Positions 20,851-33,334 of a stretch of 64,000 bases of DNA are shown one piece after another (the first letter of the stretch is position 1; every line of letters starts with the position of its first letter). The position numbers and the translations under genes were made by a program. The notes beneath the pieces were generated by a model. It did not search any database. It was not told the DNA's origin and worked only from the letters and a program-made list of their open reading frames with translations. This stretch comes from Monoplex corrugatus. Lineage: Eukaryota; Mollusca; Gastropoda; Littorinimorpha; Ranellidae. The stretch covers positions 46,435,681 through 46,499,680 of the forward strand of contig CM060307.1 of assembly GCA_030674185.1 (NCBI GenBank), read 5' to 3'.

Positions 20851-20999
20851 TTTGCAGATTTTGCTTTTTATGGTGCTTTTACTAGTTTCAGTCAAATAAC
20901 TTTGGAAATTGAAAATTACATGTTAAAGACTGTGCTTTCATTAGTAGTTTCAACCAAGACTGTGCTTTCATTAGTAGTTTCAGCCATGAAAACTTAGCA

Positions 21000-22680
21000 A
21001 AATTGAAAATCAGGCCTAGAGTAGATGTTAAAGACTTTAAATATATATGGGAGTCACAGTTGTCATGATTTTGAAACTCTTCAGCTATTTTTGGCCACAG
21101 CTACAACTGGTTGGCTGGTTGTGTCTGTAGCTGGCTTTTTCCAGACTGTGTCTTAGTTGCATTTTCATTACCTTTGCACCGATGTGGAGATGTAATTCTG
21201 AGAAGTTCTGTATGGTGCATTTAGGGAAATGTGCAAAGAAAAGTTTTGAAAAAGAAATTCTGGATCAACATTTGCTTCACTAATGTTTATGATTGAAGAG
21301 TTTATTTGGTTCCATGCATTCCAACCAATCTGCCGTCTGTTATCTGGCAGACATTTTGAGCCTGAGTAAAACCTTATACTAGTTATAGGCTGGCAAGGCC
21401 TAGAAAATTGAATTGGAAGGGGAGGGGGGGGGGGAGACAACCTATGAAAACACTAACTAAGCTGATAGTGATACCACCAGAATGATTAAAGCATTAAGCT
21501 TGGGATTATGAACAGATCAGTTTTTATGTTGCAGGCTGGGATAAGGCTAAAGATACATTTTAACAGTAGTCATATGTAAATAATATAGAGAGTCCTGCTA
21601 GCATGCAATGCTAGATTTATGTTGTTCATATAGATGCCTCAGGTGTCATTAAAAGCACACTTAAGACATTATACAGCTCCAGCACTTTGCGTAGCTGAAC
21701 TTAACAACTCAGTTGCTTTTTCCTGGTCTTTAAAGACAAAATTTAGTCCTTCATTGTGCTTATCATCTTACATTACAAAGTCGTTAGCAATAGCAACAGA
21801 TATTTTGTATGCACCCTTTCTCTTTCCTGAAGCCCAACTGTGTGAGTGTGTCAGTGAAAAAGAGTTCCAACTTCTGTCTAATGCAGTACCAAAATGTTGG
21901 CACATACTTTGCCAACATGGCTAAGAGAGAGTGACAGTCCTTTGTAGGCTATATGTACACCAGTTTTCTGGGACTTTCCTATCTCTCCAATGACTTTTGG
22001 AGTATCAGATCTGTTTACCATCAGCATTTGCTGCATGTGTATTGTGTGACTGGGTACTGAAATGTGTACTGTCTGATGGTAATGTGTACAACATGAATAT
22101 TGCCATCTGATGACAAATCAGCAAACTGCAGTGTTCAGTGGTCATGACTAAACAAACTTCATTTTGTTTTTGCTGGTCATGAATATTTTTTAGTTCTTGC
22201 TACAAGTTACAGTCAATCCTTCAAGATTTCTACAATCCACTCACTCTCTTGTCTGTTTTATAAACATGTTGATGAAAGTTCAGTGGAATCACTGAACAGC
22301 ACACATAGGGCTAAAATGTTTATAAAATAAAAGTTTCAAATGTACAAGCATATAATGATGCTGAAATGTGTAGGCTCTTGTACCCAAGCATACAGTAAAC
22401 AGGTCAGAAATATTGTCGGTAGCCATGTGATTGCTGTCAGCACATGCTGCAAACTGTGTATGAATATGGTTTCTGGCATTTTAATTCCATCTGTTCAGGC
22501 AACTTTATTTTGAGAACTGATCTTCTGTGCCAGTGAAACTTCCGATTTTCTAGGAGCTTCAACTCATTACTGTCATAAAAACTTTTTAATCACAATTCTT
22601 CTGATACTTTGTTTTACAATGCAATCTTAGAGGGAGTTGTTGTTTACTGATTGCTGTTAGTAACTAGATGACATATCCTT
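21000..22680. other. MPLKIP intron, no gene recognised
   Basis: AT-rich sequence with a G-run at 21420-21435. Nothing in it is convincingly coding. Confidence 0.5.
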
Positions 22681-22832
22681 AACCTTTTGATTCCTGCACC
22701 CTGTCTACCAGCATCCTGCATTGCCAACCATGCTCTCAAGGCAAAAACTTACACTTTTGATTCCTTCACCCTATCCACCAGTTTCCTGTCTGCAATAAGT
22801 TGGTGGATAGGGTGAGGGAGTCTAAGGGATAA
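22680..22832. mobile_element. TTAACCTTTTGATTCC MITE
   Basis: The arms are ttaaccttttgattcctgca and a ggtgagggagtctaaggg-type end, with an inner hairpin around ccaccagtttcctgtctgca. It belongs to the MITE family seen at 10.7 and 31.6 kb and lies in the MPLKIP intron. Confidence 0.65.
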
Positions 22833-23049
22833 TCTGTTCTTGTCTTGAAATATAAAAGATCAAGGTGCTTTAGAACTGGTAGGCAAACTGAAACTGCCAA
22901 AGCACCAGTTTGGGCTCAACATATACAGCACAAAATGCTGCTATTGCCAGTCTTAGAATTGAAAACGCTTGGGAGTTGGACAGTACTGATATTTCATTTT
23001 ATTCACCAACTTTCATAAAATGTGGGTTTGGTTTCCATTCATTTTTCAG

Positions 23050-23208
23050 AATAATCCTGGTGTCAACAAATGGCATGACAGCCCTCGTGGCAGCCCTAAT
23101 GTCAACCCAGGTGGCAGTGACAACATACAAGATTACTATAGCCCGGCTATGCTGGAGGACCCATGGACTAATGTGCAACCTCGGACTGTTGACTTTTGGA
23201 AACAGTGA
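23050..23208 (+). CDS. MPLKIP: MPLKIP/TTDN1-like, exon 2
   Basis: The exon encodes 52 residues ending IQDYYSPAMLEDPWTNVQPR and TVDFWKQ. The Y-x-P-x-MLEDPW motif is the family signature, known from human MPLKIP as a YFKPSMLEDPW segment. The acceptor is CATTCATTTTTCAG and the exon starts in phase 0, matching exon 1. The stop codon is at 23206-23208. The 3' UTR follows, but its end could not be fixed. Confidence 0.9.
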   Translation, partial: NNPGVNKWHDSPRGSPNVNPGGSDNIQDYYSPAMLEDPWTNVQPRTVDFWKQ

Positions 23209-24390
23209 CAAATGACAACTAGAACATGTTCATACCATTGTAACCATCTTTGTCAAGGCAGCTTCCAAAATTGTGCACCGATGTCATGTTTGATCCAGTC
23301 ATCGACTTCAGTGGGTGGGTGTGTTCTTCATGAACATGGAACGTAGAACTTTACTATCATGATCAAGCTGGCCTGGTGGGTGTTACAATAGAAAGAAACA
23401 GCTTGAGTTCAAACTGCCCTCCCACCTCTTCACCAGGGTGAAGTTTCTCCACGTTCCTGTGATGTTCATTGACTTGGATGTAGTGTAAAATATCTAAAAC
23501 TGCAATCTTGAACCCATGAACATCACCAGTTTGGCATTTTAAGGACTGTCGTAAGTTCTTTCAGTGTGAGGAAAAGGATTTCAAAGCAGCCCTGCAGCAT
23601 GTGCAGTCAGTGGTAGCTACTGTGTGCTTGAATGAAATGATTTGATTGACTGCATGACAGGAACTGATTACTGGCATATGAGAATATTAGGAATGAATTG
23701 GATATAAAATGAATATGTGCTTGTGAATGTCTTGCATCTCATTAATTCTATGAACAGTTACAACTGCGCTTGACGGCAGCTTTTTTGTGTGTTCGTCTGA
23801 ATGCTTGCAAGAAACTTTAACATATTTATGTGAATTGACTAAGAGTACATGTTTGCCTTAGAACAGTTTTTGGTTTCTTTTTAGACTTGATTAAATTAAT
23901 CTTGTAAAATGTGAACTTACATTGATTGTGCTTGTGTTATTCACCATCCAGTCCCAGCTTCTTCTGTCTACACATGCACATGAAAAAAATAACTTTCTAC
24001 TTTTCAGTACCTTAAGACAGGAATCATACTCTTCTTCTCAGTACCTGAAAACAGGCTAAGGACATTCATGCTGTCAAGCGACTTTATTTAAACAGTATCA
24101 AGAGATGTCCAAGTGTTGAAATATTTCAGATCTTTGCATCAGAATCAAATGGTACCACTGAATTGTCAGAAGTAGACTTGCTGTTCATATTCTTTTGTCA
24201 CAGTGGCTTTACCGTGTGAAACTCTGGTTGCTCTCCCCTTTGAGAATATGTCACTAGGGAACAGCCCCACCCAAGGCAAAAAGGCTAATTGGCCTGAATC
24301 AGTTAATGGGGAGGGACCTGGGAAATCAACCTCTCCAATGTTTTATACCAGGACAGTCGGGCAATGCCCTGCTCTTCATGATTTTCAACT
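23209..24390. other. Probable MPLKIP 3' UTR and downstream sequence
   Basis: No coding frame is convincing. I see no canonical AATAAA close to the stop; candidates are at about 25190 and 25312, so the end of the transcript is unknown. Confidence 0.35.
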
Positions 24391-24605
24391 GCTTGAGATC
24401 TATGTGCACAGGCCAGAAGACACACGGGTCCATCTGTTTTTTGTTTTTGTTTTTTTCCCCCCTTTTTGAAGGACTAGACTTCAGTTCGATTTTTTGGTCA
24501 AACTGTGGAGAAAAGTCAAGGCCTCAGCTGGGAATGAATCCTGGAAGTGGAACCTTGAGTTTAGAGATAGGCAGGCTAACATCTGAACCATTGTGCCCTT
24601 CTCCT
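24390..24605 (-). repeat. tRNA-derived SINE, family A
   Basis: Homologous to 1-165 (see there). The minus strand has an A-box-like atggttcagatgttag and a B-box-like ggattcattcc, so the head is on the right. A (CA)n-type run lies downstream at 24810-24834. Confidence 0.55.
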
Positions 24606-25979
24606 CTCACAATTCTCCCCACCACCACCCCACCACCCTTTTTTTTTTTAATATATATGATTTATGTGTCCAAGGGCCTCGTTTTTCCTGCATTTTCACT
24701 CCCTTGGTCTATTCAACATGAGATTTTTCCAGATTAGCAGAGAGGGGTATCTGTCAGTCTATGAACAAAGAGTGTTGGCAAATATGTCTCAACTGTCTGG
24801 TTTGTGAATGTGTGTGTGTGTGTGTGTGTGTGTGTACATGTTAATGTGTGTGGGTTGTCCATCTCTTTTATTATGAAGTGGTTTGGAGTTCGTTCAAAAG
24901 AGATGCATCGCATTCTGATGATTTCACATGTATGCACTCCACTCAAATCTGCCGGCAATAATATGGCAGACTCCCTGAGCCTGCACAAAATCCTACTGGG
25001 GTAGAAGGACCCATTATACATTTAGCTGACACCACCAGAATGATAGAACCATTTAAGATGGGCAGTGAACAGGCTGGTTTTTAATTTTGCATGCTGGGAT
25101 TGAAGTTTTAATTTAATTTTTCTTTTGGAAATGCAGAAAAGGAGACAAGAGTAGTTTACAAAGCACTGCTATATGGATTTTGTCCTAAAAATAAATGTTC
25201 CTGATTTGAAGATCTATATCTTAGCTGGTTTTTAAACTATTTGTTGATGGGAAAATATGTGGTGCTGTTGGAAATTGGATTCCGTTCCTGCAAGCTTTAT
25301 CAGGGAGAGTAAATAAACATACATGTCCTAGGATTTCTCAGTCATTCTGACTTGTAGATTTTGACAAATTCAGACCACATGCAGTATCAAATACAATGCA
25401 TGGCTCCAGATACATCTGGTCTAAATAAACATGGTCCTGTCCAGTATTTAAACTGCTAACAACAATCCAAGACTTGATATTTGGCTACACTTAGATTAAA
25501 TATATTTTGAATCAGATTTCAATTGTATGTTTGATGCCTCTGAAAAGCCCATGACTTGAAAATTAATCAAGACATTTGCTTTTCAAGATAAAATCAAATC
25601 GAAAGTAAATTTCACACATTCATCAAATTCCTCAAAATAAAACAAGACACACAGACCTTGTCAGGTCTTAGCATTTGTGCAAATGTGCATGTCCTGTCAT
25701 AATAATGTTCTGTATGTGTGTGTGTTCTTTTTTAGTTTTGTTTGGTTTTGGTTTTGTTTGCTTTTTTCTTTTCTGATTTTTTTTTTGTTTTTTTTTCCTA
25801 GTTTTATGTCATAATTGCAGCTACACTTTGCTATTATTGTAGGCCTACTGTGATACACATGTATGATCCCCCCCCCCCCTTCCCTTTTTTTTTCAATTGT
25901 TTGTTTTTGGTGTTCTGTTTTTCTTGGATGCATGTGGTTTGGTTTTGCCTGCACTGTGTTGCTGTGCAGTTTGCAAGCT

Positions 25980-26235
25980 CTATCTTCAGAGGGTGTGCAT
26001 GCTGGGTGTTTTCGTGTTTCCATGGGTCACCGGATGCTGGCATGGTGTGCTGGATCTTTGTAGCACATCCTTAATGTTCTGCATGCATGAAGGGGGGGGG
26101 GGGGGGGGGGGCAAGTATGATTGGGGTGGGAGGGGTCTCTACCCTTTGCCCACCAACCAGGAGGTGCCCGGCCAAGAGTGGGCTCTGACCCCTCAGGTCG
26201 GAAGTCTGGCAACTTGGCAGCTTGATTATAGTGTC
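25980..26235 (-). repeat. tRNA-derived SINE, family C (decayed)
   Basis: It shares with 31080-31350 the gcatgctgggtgtttt block, the tgtttccatg block, the gttctgcatgcat block and the ctaccctttgcccacca block. The tRNA-like head at the right end is strongly decayed. A G-run of about 22 bases at 26091-26112 sits inside it. Confidence 0.55.
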
Positions 26236-26239
26236 TCTC

Positions 26240-27350
26240 AATGAATGTTGTTTGTAAACTAAATGACTGATAAAACCACAGATCTGTGAACCCAGAAGAA
26301 GTAAACATGGCCCTCTTAGTATTATTACAATCAAAATTTTCTATCATAATAATATCAGAGGGCTTCAAGTATAACAAACATCACACCACAGGCATCAAGG
26401 ATGCACTATAGATACCCATAGAGTTTGGTGGATCTTGCAGATGTGCTGTAATTTGTGGCAGAGGTCCCTATTTTACCTTCAATGTCTTGAACATTGTAGG
26501 AGTGTGCATCATACATATGACTGACTGTACACAGCTACTGCAGACATTCACTGATATTGTGATTTTTCTGGTCAAAACAATCGCATAAAGATTTTTGAAT
26601 CTGTCAATTCCCTCATAGATTTCTTGACTAGTTGGGGGCCCAGATGCTTTCAGTGTATTACCTTTAGCTGAAAAGTGTTAAAGCTGTTCTCTTACCACTC
26701 CATCCCAAAGTTGCAGGGGGATCTCCTTTTTGAGGATTTTTGGGGACATCCTATTAATGTGTAGTAGTTTGTTCAGTCACTGATAAACCATCATCTATTG
26801 AGCTACAATTGTGAAAAATGAACCACTACCATCAGAAGGCAAAATCAATCACATTTAACAAAACAAAAACAGACAAGGAACAACCAATCACCGTGTGTGT
26901 TAAGAAAATGAGTATCCTATCTTCTTGAAAACATGTAGGCTACACACTTCTATTGACTTTGTACATGTATATATCTATGTATATGTATAAAGGAGTGCTT
27001 GATGATTTATATACTTGACATATGATATAGATGCATACATACACATGTATATATGTTCCTCCATTACTTCAGAGCTGTTATTCTTGTTATGAAGTCATCG
27101 ATTTTTGGAACATGCATAACAAAAGACATAACGATCCCATCCTTTTCACAGAATGACACAACATTACCTGAATTCTGCTTATGTAAGTTTCAAACACAAA
27201 TACTCGCACATCAGGTTTTTAGTTTTATTGCCTTTTCAACAATCAGCCAACTCGTAGGTTTCATTCACTCACTTCTTTAAATTATTACCACCACCTCCAG
27301 TACCACTGTACTGTACATCAACAGTTAATAACAATTAGCTTTGTACCAAG
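26240..27350. other. No gene recognised
   Basis: AT-rich sequence with no frame, splice pair or repeat that I can assign. Confidence 0.4.
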
Positions 27351-27355
27351 CTAAT

Positions 27356-27463
27356 AGGAAATTTTCCTTCTAAAATTACGTTTTATCTAACATACTTACC
27401 GTGGCTCACGCATCAGTGAGTCACAGTAAGTATGTTAGATTAAACGTAATTTTAGAAGGAAAA
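27356..27463. repeat. Head-to-head DIRS right-terminus palindrome
   Basis: The left half is the complement of the DIRS right end (aggaaattttccttctaaaa ... cttaccgtggctcac). After a short centre (gcatca) the right half is the same end in direct orientation (gtgagtcacagtaagtatgt ... ttagaaggaaaat). The ~108-bp segment is therefore a near-perfect palindrome containing only DIRS terminus sequence and no coding region. Confidence 0.85.
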
Positions 27464-27839
27464 TCACAAAGTTTACTTCATTCCTAGCCCCCAACACTAT
27501 ATAATAACAATATTATAATAAAATATGGTTGATTCTGCCCCATTTTGGTTTGCTAACTAGAAACTAAAATGAAGTAAAGGAAAAATTATATGCAAGATGA
27601 TAATGAAATCAAAGACATCATATATATATATAGATCTACAAGGTTTCTTTTATGAAAGAAAACACTAGCAATTATATGTTAAATAAGACTTAGTAGTAAT
27701 ACTGTTAATGCAGTTTGTGTAATGGTCCAGCCAAGTACAGAGAGGTTATTTCAGAGATGTTAAACTGAACAGGTCAAAACAAAATTATGAAGTATCATTT
27801 AAATCTCATATCATTAAACCACCCCATTAAACACATACA

Positions 27840-27858
27840 CACACAAACTCACTCACTC

Positions 27859-27900
<42 letters not shown>

Positions 27901-27912
27901 TCTCTCTCTCCC
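27840..27912. repeat. (CA)n and (CT)n microsatellite
   Basis: A short acacacaaactcactcactc stretch followed by a long CT run. Confidence 0.9.
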
Positions 27913-28484
27913 CATCACAGCCATTTCAACCTGACCAACCGTCCTTGCCTTAAAAATAGACTGGATATTACAAACAAGCCACCAATCTTAGTTAAAACTT
28001 GATAAATATGTATAAGGGATGTCTCTTGCATTGCATCTTTCAAAGTTCTCCAAAATATATTACAAAAAAATCTTAGGAAAATCATAAAAGAAGGAATAAA
28101 CACAATAATATAATTATACTAAACCGATACAATTCTAACTGGGTATTGATGGGCTTGCTGATCCAATGGATGAGTGTGCATACTGGTCTTCAATACCTGG
28201 TGTGGGTCTTCATTTGGGATTCAAAACCGATCCCGGAAGTGCATATTCTGCCTCAAACATGCATGGTAAGGAGTCTGCGGCCCTTGTATTCTGCTACTAG
28301 TACTACCAGCCCCTCCTCTACTGAATACCAGCTCTTCTGCACATTTCAAATGACTGTGCCCATGTGCACTGCTGTCTCCAATATTCTCTGTTGCAGACAG
28401 TGTCTTCCCCCCAGCTGATGGTACTGACGCCACAGCTGATAATGCTGGCCATCAGTATTCTTGTATGGCTTTAGTGGTCTTCCC

Positions 28485-28712
28485 TAGTCACCGTTTCCTT
28501 GCTTCAGCTCTCTGTAATGAAGCATCTTCCCTTGTCACCGTTTCCTTGCTTCAGCTCTCTGTAATGAAGCATCTTCCCTTGTCACCGTTTCCTTGCTTCA
28601 GCTCTCTGTAATGAAGCATCTTCCTTGTCACGTTTCCTTGCTTCAGCTCTCTGTAATGAAGCATCTTCCCTTGTCACCGTTTCCTTGCTTCAGCTCTCTG
28701 TAATGAAGCATC
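28485..28712. repeat. 47-bp minisatellite
   Basis: About five near-identical units of a ccttgtcaccgtttccttgc-ttcagctctctgtaatgaagcatctt sequence. One unit lacks a few bases near 28622. The near-identity suggests recent amplification. Confidence 0.92.
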
Positions 28713-29499
28713 TTCAGAATGCAGTTGTCTAGCATGTCCTGTCCAATAAAGCTGGAATTTGACTGATAGGCACTCAATGCTTAGAAAGTGACTTTTCTTC
28801 ATTGTTCCTTGTTCACCTTGCCTCTACACCTGATAAGCACTGGGAACCTTTAAATGTTGAGGTGACATGCGATTAGAAAAAGGGCTTTAAAAAAGAAATA
28901 ATTCAACAATATAAAATATCTGATTTTTCACCTCCTAAACACACACATACTTATGCACACGCACACATATTACACCTGTGAGTTCATGTCATGTACAATA
29001 CCAGACTGAGGAAGATATTTGGGGGGAAACAGACACCAATGCAAAGGCAATTTAAAAAAAAAGTAAAGTGGTGAAAAGAAGACATAACAAACCGTCAGTG
29101 GACAAAAAGATATCATTTAAACAAATGAGCCCCTGACTCAATGGACTGATTGAAATATGCAAGAGGCAATGAATATAAGGCTGTGAAGCTGACTTCTAGT
29201 TCCAAACCAGTGCTTTAAGACATGAATACTCAGTAAGACCGTATTCTGGTATTGATTATTAGCTTACTTTTCTTCATCCTTCCAGTTTAGACTCTGGTTG
29301 TTATGAAAAATTCAAGATGCAACCTGAAAGCAGTAATTACTCATGCAATGAAACATGATTTAAACATGTCTCAATTTTCTTTGGTGCATTTGTGGACTCC
29401 TCAAATCAAATGTTTTAGTGTATGGCTAACACTGTTACCACTAGCCTCCCTTGATTGGTGGCCACATGGCATAATCATAAGTCTGTAGAAGGCAGAAAA

Positions 29500-30780
29500 A
29501 TTTTAATCTGATGCTCCCTGCTGATTAATGGTTGGCTCTCTATGATTTTCAGTGCTTCTTTGATTTTCGTTCATGGTATTTTTCCATGAGCCTTGGTGTT
29601 CTTTTTCTTTACAGTGATCTCCTACTGCTCTTACTGAAGCCCTTACTGAGGATTGGTTTTGTATTCTAGTGTCCAGCAGTCTCACACAGTCCACCATCTT
29701 CTGTTTTCCTGAACCCATTCTCAGTGATCACCTGTCACCAGTCAGCATCAAGTTCGATGGTAGCCACAGCAGCAGACATTACAACAACTTTCTCCTCCAT
29801 TTACTCTGGTCATAACTTTTCTGTGCTGCTTCATAGACCTTCAGACCACTGATGCTAGTGGTGATGTTCATGCAGGAGGTCGTGTGGTCTGCCCAGATTT
29901 CTTTTGGCCTCAACTTTTCCTTGTAAAATTGTCATCAGGGATATACTGATGTTGCAGGTTGCATGGCCACTGTATCTCTTTTTTCTTTTTTTTTCTTTTT
30001 TTTGTTAATTTCTGCCAGCAGTTGGCACTGAACCCGCGCATTCATCCAAATGCTTTCATTTGTTCTTTTATCAGTCTGAAGCAGCATGTTGAACCACATC
30101 TCAGCTGCTTCAATCTTATTTTCATCTGCTTTTCTGTATGTCCAGGCTTCATAGCCAAGTAACAATACTGGCCAGATCAGATATTTTAGAATTCTGATCT
30201 CTTAAAGGCTTTTGGAATGCTTCTGTGTTTCCAAATGTTACTTACCTCTTTCCAAAAATCATGTTACTGAGTTGGATATTTTCTGTTTTGCCACTCCTAC
30301 TCTTAATCTGATGTCTTTAGTACAGATGCCATCAAAAGCTTTAACTGAGCCTGAATACTTAAAATCACTCATATTTTCTAATGCAGCCTTGCTGATTTGA
30401 ATTTCTCAATATGCTTGACTTTCTTCTCCTTCTAGGTTCATTACTTTCGTCTTCTTGGTATTTAGATTTAGAATTGCTCATTGCCCATTGCGTCCACTCT
30501 GTACAGAATTCTTTTCATGCTAATGATAGTACGATCAGCATATCATACTCATAGACTTGTGATGTTTCAACCGCTAATTCTTTTTTTTATCTTTTATTTC
30601 TTTGTCTTCAATATCTGCTTCTCTCACAACCTGCTCTATGTATATGTTGAAGAGATGAGGTGAGAAGATGCATCCCTGACATATTCTTTTCCTAATGCTA
30701 AAATAGTCATAGTTTTGGCTGTTCCATCTAATTGTTGCTTTTTAGCCATTGTACAGAACTGCAATAAGAGAAATTAGATG
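29500..30780 (-). pseudogene. Decayed non-LTR retrotransposon (RT C-terminal half)
   Basis: On the minus strand, fragments include an RQGCIFSPHLFNIYIE-like RT segment near 30625-30680, GYEAWTYRKADENKIEAAEM near 30070-30150, a TDKRTNES segment and QLLAEIN near 30005-30025. This is the C-terminal half of the reverse transcriptase and tail of a LINE related to the one at 43.95-44.37 kb. Many stops and frameshifts are present. Confidence 0.7.
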
Positions 30781-31079
30781 TTTGGAAAACCCGTCTTCTT
30801 TCACAATCCTAGTGTGATGTAACTGCTGCAGAGTGACCACATGAAGAAATAATGAAACACTTATCAATGTTCGAAACAATTTTACAGTTTAGCATTAAAC
30901 TTTTATTAATACACTGCTGTTGTGGTTTGGCTTGTGGTTTTTTGTTGTTTGTTTCTTTCTTTCTTCTTGATGTTTTTCCCCTTTTTTTGTGTGTACGTGT
31001 TCGAATGTCGCTCTGATGCTCATACACACACTATTTCATCTACAATGTGCAGATGATAAACTGCTGCTTTGTCTGCAAA

Positions 31080-31355
31080 CTCTCTCCATCCCTGGTGGAC
31101 ATGCATGCTTGGTGTTTTTATGTTTCCATGAGCCATCAGACACTGAAAGGAGGATATTTTAGTGCATATCTGATGTTTTGTATGCATACTCACAAATGGG
31201 ATTTTGGCACTAAAAGGTTTGCACACAATTATGGTGACCTGGGAGATCGGGGAAAAACTTCCACCCTTTACACACCAGATATGAGGTACCCAGGCAGGAT
31301 CAAACCAGACCTTGCAACTGAAAGTCCAACATCTTACCCACCTGACTACAGCACC
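31080..31355 (-). repeat. tRNA-derived SINE, family C
   Basis: The minus strand begins with a tRNA-like head: A box at TAGTCAGGTGGGTAAGATG and B box GGTTTGATCC, at tRNA spacing. A body follows with blocks such as ggtgtgtaaagggtggaagt and cgatctcccaggtcacc. A more decayed copy lies at 25980-26235. Confidence 0.7.
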
Positions 31356-31572
31356 TGTCAAAATGTATTTATTGTCAGTGTAAATCAAACTGATGACCAC
31401 TACTTATCAAGTTTCACATTTGGGACGGGCTCGATTTGTAGCAATCAAAAACCTGTTTCACAAATGAGAGGGGTTCAAACCTTTACTGTTAGCACCTGAA
31501 AAGTTTATCATTTTCATGGTTGAATGCATCGCTTCAAATGGAAAAAAAAATTCAGATCATAATCTGTAATTT

Positions 31573-31752
31573 AGTCCTTTGACTCCTGCACCCTATTCAC
31601 CAGCTGTAAAAACTTAACCTTTTGATTCCCTCAAACTATCCACTAACATCCTGCAGGAAGCTGGTGGATAGGGTAAGAAAGTCAAAGGGTTAAGTTTTTG
31701 CTTTGCTAGCATGGTTGACGATGCAGGATGCTGGTGGAAATCTAAGGGTAGT
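31573..31752. mobile_element. TTAACCCTTTGACTCC MITE
   Basis: The outer arm is agtcctttgactcctgcacc; an inner pair (ttaaccttttgattccctca and gtaagaaagtcaaagggttaa) surrounds a perfect hairpin catcctgcaggaagctggtgg. The right outer arm is decayed. Confidence 0.7.
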
Positions 31753-32076
31753 ATAATAAAATTTCCTATGCTGATGTATAGTCCATATGCCTCAAATGGA
31801 AAAATACATTCAGGTCATAGTCTGTAAGTTATAGTACTTAAAATGAACTGTTTCCTGTACTTATGATTAGTCTGCAAGTCTCAAATTGGAAAAAAAATTA
31901 AGTATTCAAGTACAATTATTTCCTATGTTTATGTTTAGTCCGTAAGTTACAGTACCGGTACAATCAAAAGTCCCTTTTATCAAAGTGGTTTGATTTATGG
32001 AACTGTTTTGTAACTCCAGAAATAGGGTTGCCAACTTCCCCTACAAATGGCAAACTGAGGAGATGAATGAGGATGT

Positions 32077-32163
32077 TAACCCTTTGACTCCCTAGCTGGC
32101 CTACGCCTATCCAGCACCTTCCACTAGCTACCACAGAGCTGGTGGATAGGCTCAGAGACTACT
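32077..32163. repeat. Short or partial MITE of the same TTAA family
   Basis: It begins gttaaccctttgactcccta and has a hairpin with ctatccagcacc and gctggtggatag. The right TTAA is lost. Confidence 0.5.
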
Positions 32164-32544
32164 GTGAATGATAGTGCTTAGACAACTGAAACATGATCTA
32201 CACTGTCAAAATCTAGAACACAACTGACAACTCTTAGAATACTTGGACTACTTTCTTTCTAGACTATTTATGTTGTTTATGTTTGTGTGTATGTACGCAG
32301 TTATTCTGGAATGTGTATGTATGTATACGTAAGAATTACTTGACAGTATGCACATGAGTGATAGAATGTGCAATGTATTTTCACATTTCAAGTTTCACAA
32401 AACACACACACACAGCTGATCCACTTTAACATCTCCAAGAGTCTGCTCTTAAAAGTGACGAAAGTTTGAAGAAGCACCTTGTGAATTTTGGTATACATTA
32501 CAACTTATACAGTTTAGCAAACACACATGTACATACAAACATCT

Positions 32545-32619
32545 TCACACTGGCTGACTGTCTCCTTTCTTTTTCTTTACAACCTCTGCCAGGTACTTGA
32601 AGCGGATAATGCAGTCCTC
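32545..32619 (-). CDS. DNAJC1: DNAJC1-like, exon 9 (last coding exon)
   Basis: The exon encodes EDCIIRFKYLAEVVKKKKGD then SQPV and a stop (32547-32545). It completes the second SANT domain (family pattern EDC-I-R-K-L-VE) and ends in a lysine-rich tail as in DNAJC1. The acceptor is CTGTTTCCATTTCAG, phase 0. Confidence 0.9.
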   Translation of the reverse strand, partial: EDCIIRFKYLAEVVKKKKGDSQPV

Positions 32620-33334
32620 CTGAAATGGAAACAGCGCAATTTCATAAACTGAGGTCAACAGTTTCTATTTTTGATATTGAAAACTACTCCAAACAGACAA
32701 GTTGTGCACATTACAGAACTGAAGCATAAGGCTGTTCATGAAAGATGAAATAGACTGAATCTGTGGATGAAAACAGACAATGGAGCACAAAGACGACTAA
32801 ATTTAACTAAGAATCTATTCATATACACACACAAAAACTACACCGTCAATCCCATTTAACTCATTTTTAGATCTCCGCTTTTATTAACTGTGGTATACCA
32901 TAAAACTAACCACCCCCCATCCTTGTTTTCAATAGAAAAATTTTCTGCCTTTCACAAATTAAAATCTAAAGAATACTGCTGCTCAAAGTTTAACCATTTT
33001 CTTTCCACCACCACCACCACCACCACCCCTCTCAAAAAAAACCATGAAGCTGCTGACATTAATTGATGATATCTATGAAGACTGACATTGAAAAGAATAA
33101 TGAACTTGGTGGCCATATGTTCGCAATTTCAGGCTCAATAATGCATGCCTTGATGATACATTTCCAATGGTAATGAATGGTATAGCGTTTCTGTGAACTT
33201 AACTACATGCAATTTACAAAAAATTGCAGCTGACAGACAACTCACAGAGATGAGATGCAGCTGACATAAACCTAACTTCATCATTTGGTTTCCATTTCTA
33301 CCAAAGATTTTTTAATGAACATTGGCACAGAATA

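Noticed and set aside
25697..26377. Several 70-116 codon frames
   Set aside because: They run through T-, C- and G-runs and a decayed SINE, with no supporting features.
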